From Acidobacteriaceae bacterium (GTDB taxonomy: Bacteria; Acidobacteriota; Terriglobia; Terriglobales; Acidobacteriaceae): a stretch of 5,465 nt of DNA. The notes under the pieces were generated by a model that worked only from the letters and a program-made list of their open reading frames with translations, was not told the origin of the DNA and made no database searches. Shown in pieces: positions 1 to 4,755 of the stretch (positions within the stretch are counted from its first letter, which is position 1; each line of letters starts with the position of its first letter). Made by a program: the position numbers and the translations under genes. The stretch is from the NCBI GenBank assembly GCA_003139975.1, contig PLHN01000232.1:1-5465 (forward strand), given 5' to 3'.

Positions 1-651
1 CTGCTCATGGACCGCAAGGATTTAGGCGTCCACAGCGAACTGGTCTCCGACGGTGTCATTCCGCTCATCGAAGCCGGGGTCATTACCGGCGAACTCAAGA
101 ACTTCAAGCCGCGCAAAATCATCGTTGGCTTCGTTCTCGGCTCCAAGCAGATTTTTGATTTTGTGGACAACAACCCGATTTTCGAATTCCACCCCACGGC
201 CTACGTCAACGACCCGGCCCTGATCGCCCGCAACGACAAGATGGTCGCCATCAACTCGGCCTTGCAAGTCGATCTTACCGGCCAGGTCTGCTCGGATTCG
301 ATCGGCAGCCATTTCTACAGCGGAATCGGCGGCCAGGTGGACTTTCTGCGCGGAGCCTCGCGCTCGCACGGCGGCAAGCCCATCATTGCCCTTTCCTCCA
401 CCGCCAAGAACGACACCATCTCGCGCATCATGCCCACGCTCTCCACCGGCGCCGGCGTCGTCACCTCGCGCGGTCTGGTTCGCTACATCGTTACTGAATT
501 CGGCGTCGCCTACCTGCACGGCAAGTCGATTCGAGAACGCGCCAAGGCCCTGATTGAAATCGCGCATCCCAAGTTCCGTGAACAGCTTTACGAGTATTGC
601 GAAAAAACCAAATGGCTGCAGCGTCCCTATGCTGCGGTCGCAATGAGGTGA
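1..651 (+). CDS. Acetyl-CoA hydrolase/transferase family protein (4-hydroxybutyrate CoA-transferase-like), C-terminal part, 5' truncated
   Basis: The reading frame is open from the first base, so the window starts inside the gene; 216 codons plus a TGA stop are visible, about half of a family that is usually near 430 residues. The visible part is the C-terminal catalytic domain. It begins with a D-L-G-V-H-S-E-L segment (visible residues 7-14), whose Glu13 lies where I recall the catalytic glutamate of 4-hydroxybutyrate/butyryl-CoA transferases. It continues with [17 protein letters not shown] and [12 protein letters not shown] (around residues 84-121), the TSRG and [12 protein letters not shown] segments, and the closing [12 protein letters not shown]. 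Family members move CoA between acyl-CoA and a free acid such as acetate, in the cytoplasm, through a glutamyl-CoA intermediate. The true substrate cannot be read from sequence. Its stop lies 2 nt before the ferredoxin start, so it belongs to the 2-oxoacid oxidoreductase operon and may exchange CoA on that enzyme's acyl-CoA product. Confidence 0.9.
   Translation: MLMDRKDLGVHSELVSDGVIPLIEAGVITGELKNFKPRKIIVGFVLGSKQIFDFVDNNPIFEFHPTAYVNDPALIARNDKMVAINSALQVDLTGQVCSDSIGSHFYSGIGGQVDFLRGASRSHGGKPIIALSSTAKNDTISRIMPTLSTGAGVVTSRGLVRYIVTEFGVAYLHGKSIRERAKALIEIAHPKFREQLYEYCEKTKWLQRPYAAVAMR
645..651 (+). promoter_or_regulatory. Ribosome binding site of the ferredoxin gene
   Basis: GAGGTGA matches the anti-Shine-Dalgarno sequence and ends 2 nt before the ATG at 654; the GAGG core is 5 nt away. 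It overlaps the stop codon of the CoA-transferase gene, which suggests translational coupling and fixes the ferredoxin start at 654 rather than at the upstream in-frame ATG at 597. Confidence 0.75.
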
Positions 652-653
652 GT

Positions 654-950
654 ATGGCAGCACCAGCACGTGGCAACATCCTGATCGATACCGAGGAGTG
701 CAAAGGCTGTGGACTGTGCGTTGAATCCTGTCCCCCCGAGTGCCTCGAATTGCTGCCGGAACTGAACGCCTATGGCGTGCACCCGGCGCACTACACCGGC
801 GCGGGCTGCACCGGATGCGGCATCTGTTTCTATTGTTGCCCAGAGCCCGGAGCCATTACCGTCTACCGTCTCGCCCCACCCACCAAGCCTCTGGTTCATG
901 GAGACGCACAAGACAAAGTTCAAGGAGAATCCCATGCGGCAGCTCTGTAA
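654..950 (+). CDS. 2x[4Fe-4S] ferredoxin, delta-type subunit of 2-oxoacid:ferredoxin oxidoreductase
   Basis: This 98-residue protein has two classic CxxCxxCxxxCP motifs: Cys16, 19, 22 and 26, then Cys52, 55, 58 and 62. Each set should bind one [4Fe-4S] cluster. The motifs are separated by a stretch with [10 protein letters not shown], as in ferredoxin-like subunits of four-subunit Vor/Kor/Por enzymes. An extra Cys61 sits next to the last ligand and Cys30 lies after the first set. The last 25 or so residues are polar and look unstructured. It should pass electrons from the TPP centre of the oxidoreductase encoded just downstream to a soluble acceptor ferredoxin in the cytoplasm. The ATG at 654 is chosen because of the strong ribosome site at 645-651. 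The 3' end overlaps the alpha gene by 17 nt. It could instead be an independent ferredoxin, but the context argues for a dedicated subunit. Confidence 0.92.
   Translation: MAAPARGNILIDTEECKGCGLCVESCPPECLELLPELNAYGVHPAHYTGAGCTGCGICFYCCPEPGAITVYRLAPPTKPLVHGDAQDKVQGESHAAAL
922..927 (+). promoter_or_regulatory. Ribosome binding site of the alpha subunit gene
   Basis: AAGGAG lies 6 nt before the ATG at 934, inside the end of the ferredoxin gene. It decides the alpha start at 934 over other in-frame ATGs at 898 and 772, whose translated extension ([14 protein letters not shown]) does not resemble the family. Confidence 0.85.
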
Positions 951-1986
951 GGGAAATGTCGCCATCGTCAAGGGCGCCATCCTCGCCGGATGCCGCTCCT
1001 ACTTCGGATACCCCATCACTCCCGCCAGCGAAATCGCCGAAGCGGCAGCCCTCCTTCTGCCGCAGGTCGACGGAACATTTCTCCAGGCGGAGAGCGAAGT
1101 CGCCGCCATCAACATGGTGTACGGCGCAGCTGCGGCCGGGGCTCGCGTCATGACCGCATCCTCCGGCCCCGGTCTCAGCTTGATGCAAGAGGGCATTTCC
1201 TACTGCGCAGGCGCCGAACTTCCCTGCGTCATCGTCGACATCGTCCGCGGAGGGCCCGGCCTCGGCAACATCGCCCCCGAGCAGAGCGACTATTTCGCCA
1301 TGGTCAAAGGCGGCGGCCACGGCTGCTATCGCAACTTTGTCCTCGCGCCCGCGTCGGTGCAGGAAATGGCCGACCTCACCATCCTCGCGTTCGATCTGGC
1401 GGACGAGTATCGCAATCCGGTCATCATCCTCGCTGACGGTTTCATCGGCCAGATGATGGAACCGCTTGACCTCACTTACCGGGAAGCCAAACTCCCCGAC
1501 AAGCCCTGGGCGGTCATGGGCACGGCCGGAACCCGGCAGAATATGATCAGCTCGATTTTCCTCGAGCCCGACGACCTCGAAAATCACATTCGCAAGCTCG
1601 AAGCCAAGTACATCCGTGCTTCGCGTCTGGAAGCGCGTCATGAGACCTTCGAAACCGAAGACGCCGAAGTTTTGCTGGTCGGCTACGGCATCACGGCGCG
1701 TGTACTGCGCTCGTCGGTCGAAATGGCTCGCCGCGAGGGCTTGAAGGCCGGCTTGTTCCGGCCCATCACCCTCTGGCCCTTCCCGAAAGAAGCCCTGCGC
1801 GCCGCAGCCAGCAAGGTCAGCAAGGTTCTGGTCGTGGAACTGAGCAACGGCCAGATGGTCGAAGACGTTCGCCTAAGTCTCGACGGCAAGGTTCCCGTCG
1901 AGTTCTACGGCCGGACCGGTGGCAACGTCCCCAGCGTAGAAGAAGTGCATTCGCAGTTAATGCAGCGCGTAATGCAAATGGTGTAG
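934..1986 (+). CDS. vorB: 2-oxoacid:ferredoxin oxidoreductase alpha subunit (VorB/KorA type)
   Basis: This is a full-length 350-residue alpha subunit. It opens with [25 protein letters not shown] (residues 6-30), with the YPITPASE motif at 26-33. [19 protein letters not shown] (52-70) follows; its glutamates are the expected contact to the TPP aminopyrimidine of the beta subunit. [15 protein letters not shown] and RGGPGLGN (105-112) complete the pyrimidine-binding domain. The C-terminal transketolase-type domain shows [12 protein letters not shown] (247-258) and [10 protein letters not shown] (275-284). The size and the lack of a fused gamma domain fit VorB/KorA. With the downstream beta-gamma protein it would convert a 2-oxoacid, CoA and oxidised ferredoxin to acyl-CoA, CO2 and reduced ferredoxin. 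VorB-like similarity favours branched-chain 2-oxoacids (valine, leucine and isoleucine catabolism), but 2-oxoglutarate or pyruvate cannot be excluded from sequence alone. It overlaps the ferredoxin gene by 17 nt and is followed by a hairpin-rich spacer. Confidence 0.93.
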   Translation: MRQLCKGNVAIVKGAILAGCRSYFGYPITPASEIAEAAALLLPQVDGTFLQAESEVAAINMVYGAAAAGARVMTASSGPGLSLMQEGISYCAGAELPCVIVDIVRGGPGLGNIAPEQSDYFAMVKGGGHGCYRNFVLAPASVQEMADLTILAFDLADEYRNPVIILADGFIGQMMEPLDLTYREAKLPDKPWAVMGTAGTRQNMISSIFLEPDDLENHIRKLEAKYIRASRLEARHETFETEDAEVLLVGYGITARVLRSSVEMARREGLKAGLFRPITLWPFPKEALRAAASKVSKVLVVELSNGQMVEDVRLSLDGKVPVEFYGRTGGNVPSVEEVHSQLMQRVMQMV

Positions 1987-1999
1987 ATGGGTTGTGTGC

Positions 2000-2038
2000 G
2001 GCGGACACTCTTGTCCGCCCAGCCGAGCAACGCTCGGC
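2000..2038 (+). repeat. Double-hairpin repeat, copy 1
   Basis: An 8-bp perfect stem (2000-2007 with 2012-2019, CTCT loop) is followed by a CA spacer and a 7-bp perfect stem (2022-2028 with 2032-2038, AAC loop). Bases 2000-2023 are identical to 4541-4564 in copy 2. The second stem differs from copy 2 by one paired, compensatory change. Confidence 0.9.
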
Positions 2039-2154
2039 AGGGTTTTGGATGTGAAGGACCGAGCCGAAAGCTCGGTACGGTTTGCATCAATGCGCCCCTT
2101 AGGCGTGCCGATACAAAACAGATTGAGGCGGCTTTAGCCGCTGGAGAGACAAGA

Positions 2155-2159
2155 CGGAG
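2155..2159 (+). promoter_or_regulatory. Ribosome binding site of the beta-gamma gene
   Basis: CGGAG lies 5 nt before the ATG at 2165. A second purine-rich stretch, GGAGAG, is present at 2143-2148 but is too far away to serve that ATG. The site supports the start at 2165. Confidence 0.6.
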
Positions 2160-2164
2160 CAATC

Positions 2165-3730
2165 ATGTCAACCAACGCGAAGAACGAAGCACAAGCTTCC
2201 GAAATCCAAGCCGCCGGCTACGAGGTGACGCATTCGAAGTCCCCCGTCTTTTACAGCGTCTACGAGCGCAAAGGCGACCTCCAGAACCAGACCCACTACT
2301 GTCCCGGCTGCGGCCACGGCATAGCCCACAAGCTCATCGCCGAGGCCGTTGAAGAACTTGGCCTGCAGGACCGCACCATCTTCGTCAGTCCCGTCGGCTG
2401 CTCCGTCTTCGCCTATTACTATGTCGACGTGGGCAACGTCCAGCTCGCGCACGGCCGCGCACCCGCCGGCGCCACCGGCATCAAGCGCACCCGTCCCGAC
2501 AGCATCGTCATTTCGTATCAGGGCGATGGCGACCTCGCCGCCATCGGCACCGCAGAAATTATCCACGCCGCCAACCGCGGTGAACATATCACCGTCTTTT
2601 TCGTCAACAACGCTATCTACGGCATGACTGGTGGCCAGATGGCGCCGACGACGTTAGTCGGCCAAAAGAGCACGACTTCCCCCTTCGGACGCCGCCCCAT
2701 CAACGAAGGTTTCCCGCTGCACATGGCCGAGCTCATTGCCCAGCTTGAAGCTCCCGTCTATGTCGAGCGCGTCGCTCTTTCTGACAACAAAAACATCATG
2801 AAGGCGCGCAAGGCTGTCCGCAAAGCACTCGAAATCCAGCGCGACGGCAAAGGCTTCTCCTTCGTAGAAATTCTCTCCCCGTGCCCCACCATCTGGGCCA
2901 AGGACCCCGTCGAAGCCCGCAAGTGGGTAGCCGAGGCGATGATCCCCAACTTCCCACTCAATGTCTTCAAGGACCGGGTGCACGAGCCGGTGCAGAACGC
3001 CGTCGTCCCGCATCACACGGTCCCCGAAACTCTTGAGATCGGCGATCCTCGCATAGGAACTCAGACAGATGTCCACCTCCACGCAGGAACCGCTGGCGCT
3101 CCCGGCGAACAAAGCGCGCCGGTAACCGCGCGCACCCAGCAGCACCACTTCGATACGTTCGGAATCAAGGTCGCCGGCTTTGGCGGACAAGGCGTGCTCC
3201 TCCTCGGCCAGTTGCTCACCGAAATGGGGATGCGCGAAGGCCTGGAAGTAAGCTGGCTCCCGTCTTATGGCCCCGAAATGCGCTCTGGCAGCGCCCACTG
3301 CCACGTGTGCCTCGCGAAACAGCGCATTGGCTCGCCGCTCCTTTCGCATCCCGACGTGCTCGTCGCCATGAACGAAATCTCTCTCAGAAAATTCGCGCCG
3401 CATGTCGCCGCCGGAGGTCTCATTCTCTACAACGCCGCGCGCTTGCCCGAAGATTTCCAGCTCCCGCAAGCTCGCATCATCTGCATCCCCGCCTCGGAGA
3501 TGGCCGACAAGCTCGGCTCAACCAAAGCGACCAATATCGTGATGATGGGCGCGCTGCTGGAGGAAACCGAATGCCTGCTGCCCGCCACCGCCGAGGGAGT
3601 GCTGGAGACCAAGGTCAAGAAAGTCGCATTGAAGGAGATTAACCGCAAAGCCCTGGCTGCCGGCCGCGACTTTATCGACCACTATGTAAGAGTGGGCGCA
3701 GTAAGCCAGCCCGACGGGTTTGCTTACTGA
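2165..3730 (+). CDS. 2-oxoacid:ferredoxin oxidoreductase, fused beta (TPP-binding) and gamma subunits
   Basis: This 521-residue protein carries two subunits that are often separate. Residues 38-270 are the beta subunit: HYCPGCGHG (44-52), SPVGCS, then the TPP/Mg signature GDGDLAAIGTAE (120-131) with NNAIYGMTGGQ (148-158), and a conserved FVEILSPCPT region (233-242). Residues 271-329 are a linker rich in Pro, His, Ala and Thr. Residues 330-521 are a gamma domain with the GFGGQGV motif (338-344), PSYGPEMRSG (366-375) and LGSTKATNIVMMGAL (450-464). The beta part decarboxylates the 2-oxoacid on TPP and the gamma domain usually helps with CoA binding and assembly. It works with the alpha subunit at 934-1986 and the ferredoxin at 654-950. 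The ATG at 2165 has a ribosome site at 2155-2159; the first 37 residues are a variable leader. The fusion fits one polypeptide with fixed 1:1 stoichiometry. Substrate: branched-chain 2-oxoacids likely, 2-oxoglutarate or pyruvate possible. Confidence 0.93.
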   Translation: MSTNAKNEAQASEIQAAGYEVTHSKSPVFYSVYERKGDLQNQTHYCPGCGHGIAHKLIAEAVEELGLQDRTIFVSPVGCSVFAYYYVDVGNVQLAHGRAPAGATGIKRTRPDSIVISYQGDGDLAAIGTAEIIHAANRGEHITVFFVNNAIYGMTGGQMAPTTLVGQKSTTSPFGRRPINEGFPLHMAELIAQLEAPVYVERVALSDNKNIMKARKAVRKALEIQRDGKGFSFVEILSPCPTIWAKDPVEARKWVAEAMIPNFPLNVFKDRVHEPVQNAVVPHHTVPETLEIGDPRIGTQTDVHLHAGTAGAPGEQSAPVTARTQQHHFDTFGIKVAGFGGQGVLLLGQLLTEMGMREGLEVSWLPSYGPEMRSGSAHCHVCLAKQRIGSPLLSHPDVLVAMNEISLRKFAPHVAAGGLILYNAARLPEDFQLPQARIICIPASEMADKLGSTKATNIVMMGALLEETECLLPATAEGVLETKVKKVALKEINRKALAAGRDFIDHYVRVGAVSQPDGFAY

Positions 3731-3772
3731 AGAAAACGTGGAGAGACGGGCGCGGCGTATTCGCGTTATCCA

Positions 3773-4075
3773 GTGGTAGGATTTCAGTCAAACTTGGAAC
3801 CAACGAATTGGAAGCGTCGGCTTGGGCGAAACCTCTTGTTCGCGTTGCTCTGTGGGGTAGCTGCGAGCGCACTCTATTGGGGACTCCTTTACACCAAATC
3901 CCTTCACCACTTTTCCGTAATAATGTTAGGACCAGCTTGGGAATTCGCTAACCGCCACCACCCGAACTGCGGACCGTCATTACGTTGCAGCCTTGAGGTC
4001 TTGGTTGTGAATGCCGCCCTCTATGCCTTCTGGGTCGTGATTGCGCTCGTCGGCCTTGACGTATGTCACTGGTGA
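3773..4075 (+). CDS. Hypothetical small membrane protein, two predicted helices
   Basis: I do not recognise a family. The 100-residue translation from GTG 3773 has a short basic N-terminus (WKRRLGRN, 13-20). A hydrophobic segment follows at about 21-41, then a polar loop with HHPNCGPSLRC (62-72, two cysteines), and a second hydrophobic segment at about 74-96. That pattern suits an inner-membrane protein with a positively charged cytoplasmic start, with the Cys pair in the outer loop. No good ribosome site precedes GTG 3773, so the start is uncertain; TTG 3794 is an alternative. The frame is the same as the upstream oxidoreductase gene and open right after its TGA. A hand count over 3781-4020 gives 126 G/C of 240 bases (about 52%), lower than the roughly 65% in sampled parts of the operon, which may mean a different origin or weaker coding constraint. 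It may also be an unused reading frame. Confidence 0.5.
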   Translation: MVGFQSNLEPTNWKRRLGRNLLFALLCGVAASALYWGLLYTKSLHHFSVIMLGPAWEFANRHHPNCGPSLRCSLEVLVVNAALYAFWVVIALVGLDVCHW

Positions 4076-4324
4076 AGCGAAAATTCGTGCACTGAACTGC
4101 TCCTCATCCTCTGTTTTCGGTGTTCGCTTTCCGTGCCTTCATGGATCTCGCCCCGCCGCTCCACCTCCGAACCAACAAAAGCACTATCCCCCCGCTCCCG
4201 ATTCCTCGACAATCAATAAAAGTGCCGCCCGCGCCGCCGCGGCGCCACCTGCGTCGACTTCGATCTTTACCAGACCCGCCTCATCCGAACATGGGGCCCA
4301 AAGTTCGCACCGGGGAGAAGTTCT
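4076..4324. other. C-rich stretch with no supported gene
   Basis: The 249 bases between the two small genes are strongly pyrimidine-rich on the plus strand, especially 4100-4290. Open frames cross it, but their translations are low-complexity Pro/Arg or Ser/Ala strings without a ribosome site or recognisable motif. I find no convincing promoter, terminator or RNA gene. A possible promoter for the 66-residue gene should lie here but is not visible by consensus. Confidence 0.5.
4312..4318 (+). promoter_or_regulatory. Ribosome binding site of the 66-residue gene
   Basis: GGGGAGA at 4312-4318 lies 6 nt before the ATG at 4325, a good Shine-Dalgarno match and spacing. It is the main reason to accept the small gene downstream. 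Confidence 0.65.
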
Positions 4325-4525
4325 ATGTCAGGCCAAGTCGTTCTCTACTTCGACGATCAAGCAGATGCCTTGCGCTTTGCACTCGCAGCCGGTTCCGTAA
4401 TGGCCGGAGACGGTTCGCCCACCAGCGAACTGGTCGAGAAAACGGCCTGCGTGAGCCGCATCCAGCTGGAGGCCAACGCCGCCGCAAAACCACAGCACCC
4501 CAATTCGTCCGACCACGCCGCGTAA
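4325..4525 (+). CDS. Small conserved-looking protein of unknown function, 66 residues
   Basis: I cannot assign a function. The protein starts with a strand-like SGQVVLYFDD (2-11), followed by an amphipathic, alanine-rich helix (about 12-27). A short Gly/Ser turn then leads to a second helix- or strand-like part, SELVEKTACVSRIQLEANAA (34-53), and a polar, probably disordered tail rich in Ala, His, Pro and Ser. No signal peptide or membrane segment is visible, so a soluble cytoplasmic protein is likely. The single Cys42 is in the second helix. Support for it being real: a strong ribosome site at 4312-4318, ordered amino-acid composition unlike the shadow frames around it, and GC-rich codon usage like the operon genes. 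It appears to be monocistronic, with about 250 bases of non-coding DNA before it and repeats after its TAA. The fold could be a truncated alpha/beta sandwich, but that is a guess. Confidence 0.65.
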   Translation: MSGQVVLYFDDQADALRFALAAGSVMAGDGSPTSELVEKTACVSRIQLEANAAAKPQHPNSSDHAA

Positions 4526-4540
4526 GACTTGCTCGTGTGG

Positions 4541-4579
4541 GGCGGACACTCTTGTCCGCCCAGCGGAGCGCAGCTCCGC
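4541..4579 (+). repeat. Double-hairpin repeat, copy 2
   Basis: This has the same design as copy 1: an 8-bp perfect stem (4541-4548 with 4553-4560, CTCT loop), a CA spacer, then a 7-bp perfect stem (4563-4569 with 4573-4579, GCA loop). Bases 4541-4564 equal 2000-2023. In the second stem the third pair is G-C here and C-G in copy 1. It lies 15 nt after the stop of the 66-residue gene. There is no T-run after it, so a terminator role is not supported by sequence alone. Confidence 0.9.
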
Positions 4580-4645
4580 AAAGGTCGCTCCATCTCACCA
4601 GCCTCTTCTCACCACCCTGTGACGGGTCCCCATTTGGACGACGGT

Positions 4646-4680
4646 GGCCCACTCAAGCCTGACGTTGGCTTGAGTAGGCC
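4646..4680. repeat. Long palindrome, 13 of 14 pairs
   Basis: GGCC (4646-4649) pairs with GGCC (4677-4680), followed by one C/A mismatch (4650/4676). A perfect 9-bp stem then forms, ACTCAAGCC (4651-4659) with GGCTTGAGT (4667-4675), around a 7-nt loop. An outer pair of arms, TTTGGAC at 4633-4639 and GTCCAAA at 4696-4702, could extend the structure. It resembles a dispersed intergenic repeat; a binding site for a dimeric regulator is the alternative. Confidence 0.8.
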
Positions 4681-4743
4681 AGTTCGTACCTTGGGGTCCA
4701 AAACGCTTCCGCCGGTCCGTACAGAGCGACTCGGTGACGTAAT

Positions 4744-4747
4744 GGAG
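4744..4747 (+). promoter_or_regulatory. Ribosome binding site of the aminotransferase gene
   Basis: GGAG lies 8 nt before the ATG at 4756 and decides that start over the in-frame ATG at 4768, which has none. The site sits inside a possible 9-bp stem formed by 4701-4709 and 4744-4752. Confidence 0.65.
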
Positions 4748-4755
4748 CGTTTAGA

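Larger units (their letters stand above)
1987..2164 (+). repeat. Hairpin-rich repeat mosaic inside the operon, between alpha and beta-gamma genes
   Basis: This 178-bp spacer carries four clear inverted repeats. Arms are GGCGGACA/TGTCCGCC at 2000-2007/2012-2019, GCCGAGC/GCTCGGC at 2022-2028/2032-2038, ACCGAGC/GCTCGGT at 2058-2064/2070-2076, and GCGGCT/AGCCGC at 2128-2133/2136-2141. A weak fifth pair (CGCC/GGCG) lies at 2093-2105. No long T-run follows any of them, so an ordinary intrinsic terminator is not obvious; the nearest is TTTT at 2043-2046 after the second hairpin. The first two stems recur at 4541-4579. The arrangement looks like several small dispersed repeats that accumulated in a non-coding spacer. 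Possible effects on the transcript are pausing, partial termination or protection from decay. I recall similar elements in Acidobacteriota. Confidence 0.8.
4526..4755. other. Repeat-rich intergenic region upstream of the aminotransferase gene
   Basis: These 230 bases hold the second double-hairpin repeat (4541-4579), a longer palindrome (4646-4680), and the leader of the next gene. Open frames across it on both strands translate to the Arg/Pro/Gly-rich strings typical of such repeats and are not credible genes. The best promoter-like pair, TTGGCT at 4665 and TACCTT at 4687, is a poor consensus match and lies inside the palindrome, so I do not call it. Confidence 0.65.

Noticed and set aside
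772..933. Upstream extension of the alpha subunit to ATG 772 or 898
   Set aside because: The extension overlaps the ferredoxin cysteine region out of frame, lacks family similarity, and the AAGGAG at 922-927 fits ATG 934.
856..1641. Long minus-strand open frame opposite the alpha gene
   Set aside because: High-GC antisense shadow of a clearly conserved gene; its translation has no recognisable motif. The similar minus frames at 22-669, 2168-2587 and 2654-3469 were rejected for the same reason.
1987..2352. Plus-strand open frame starting immediately after the alpha stop codon
   Set aside because: Its translation (GRTLLSAQPSNARQG and so on) is a reading of the hairpin repeats and then runs out of frame into the beta-gamma gene; no ribosome site or family match.
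3741..3765. Possible terminator after the operon
   Set aside because: Only a 4-bp CGCG/CGCG pair (3751-3754 with 3762-3765) and no T-run.
3728..4075. Stop-codon readthrough from the beta-gamma gene into the next frame
   Set aside because: The frame downstream of TGA 3728 is open to 4075 and in phase, but there is no selenocysteine-type hairpin or other recoding signal that I can see, and the gamma domain is already full length. An open in-phase frame is common in GC-rich DNA.
4056..4084. Promoter-like TTGACG at 4056 for the 66-residue gene
   Set aside because: The hexamer 17 bases downstream (GAAAAT) is a poor -10 match, and the site lies more than 200 bases before the gene.
2000..4579. CRISPR or transposon bounded by the two identical 24-base repeats
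   Set aside because: Only two copies, 2.5 kb apart, in direct orientation, with conserved metabolic genes between them and no transposase or Cas gene; better explained as independent copies of a dispersed repeat.
4120..4662. 180-codon plus-strand open frame across the C-rich stretch and the repeat
   Set aside because: Pro/Arg-rich, no ribosome site, overlaps the better 66-residue gene in another frame and ends in translated repeat.
4665..4692. Promoter TTGGCT with TACCTT at 16-bp spacing before the aminotransferase gene
   Set aside because: Only 4 of 6 and 3 of 6 consensus matches, and the first hexamer lies in the palindrome loop and arm.
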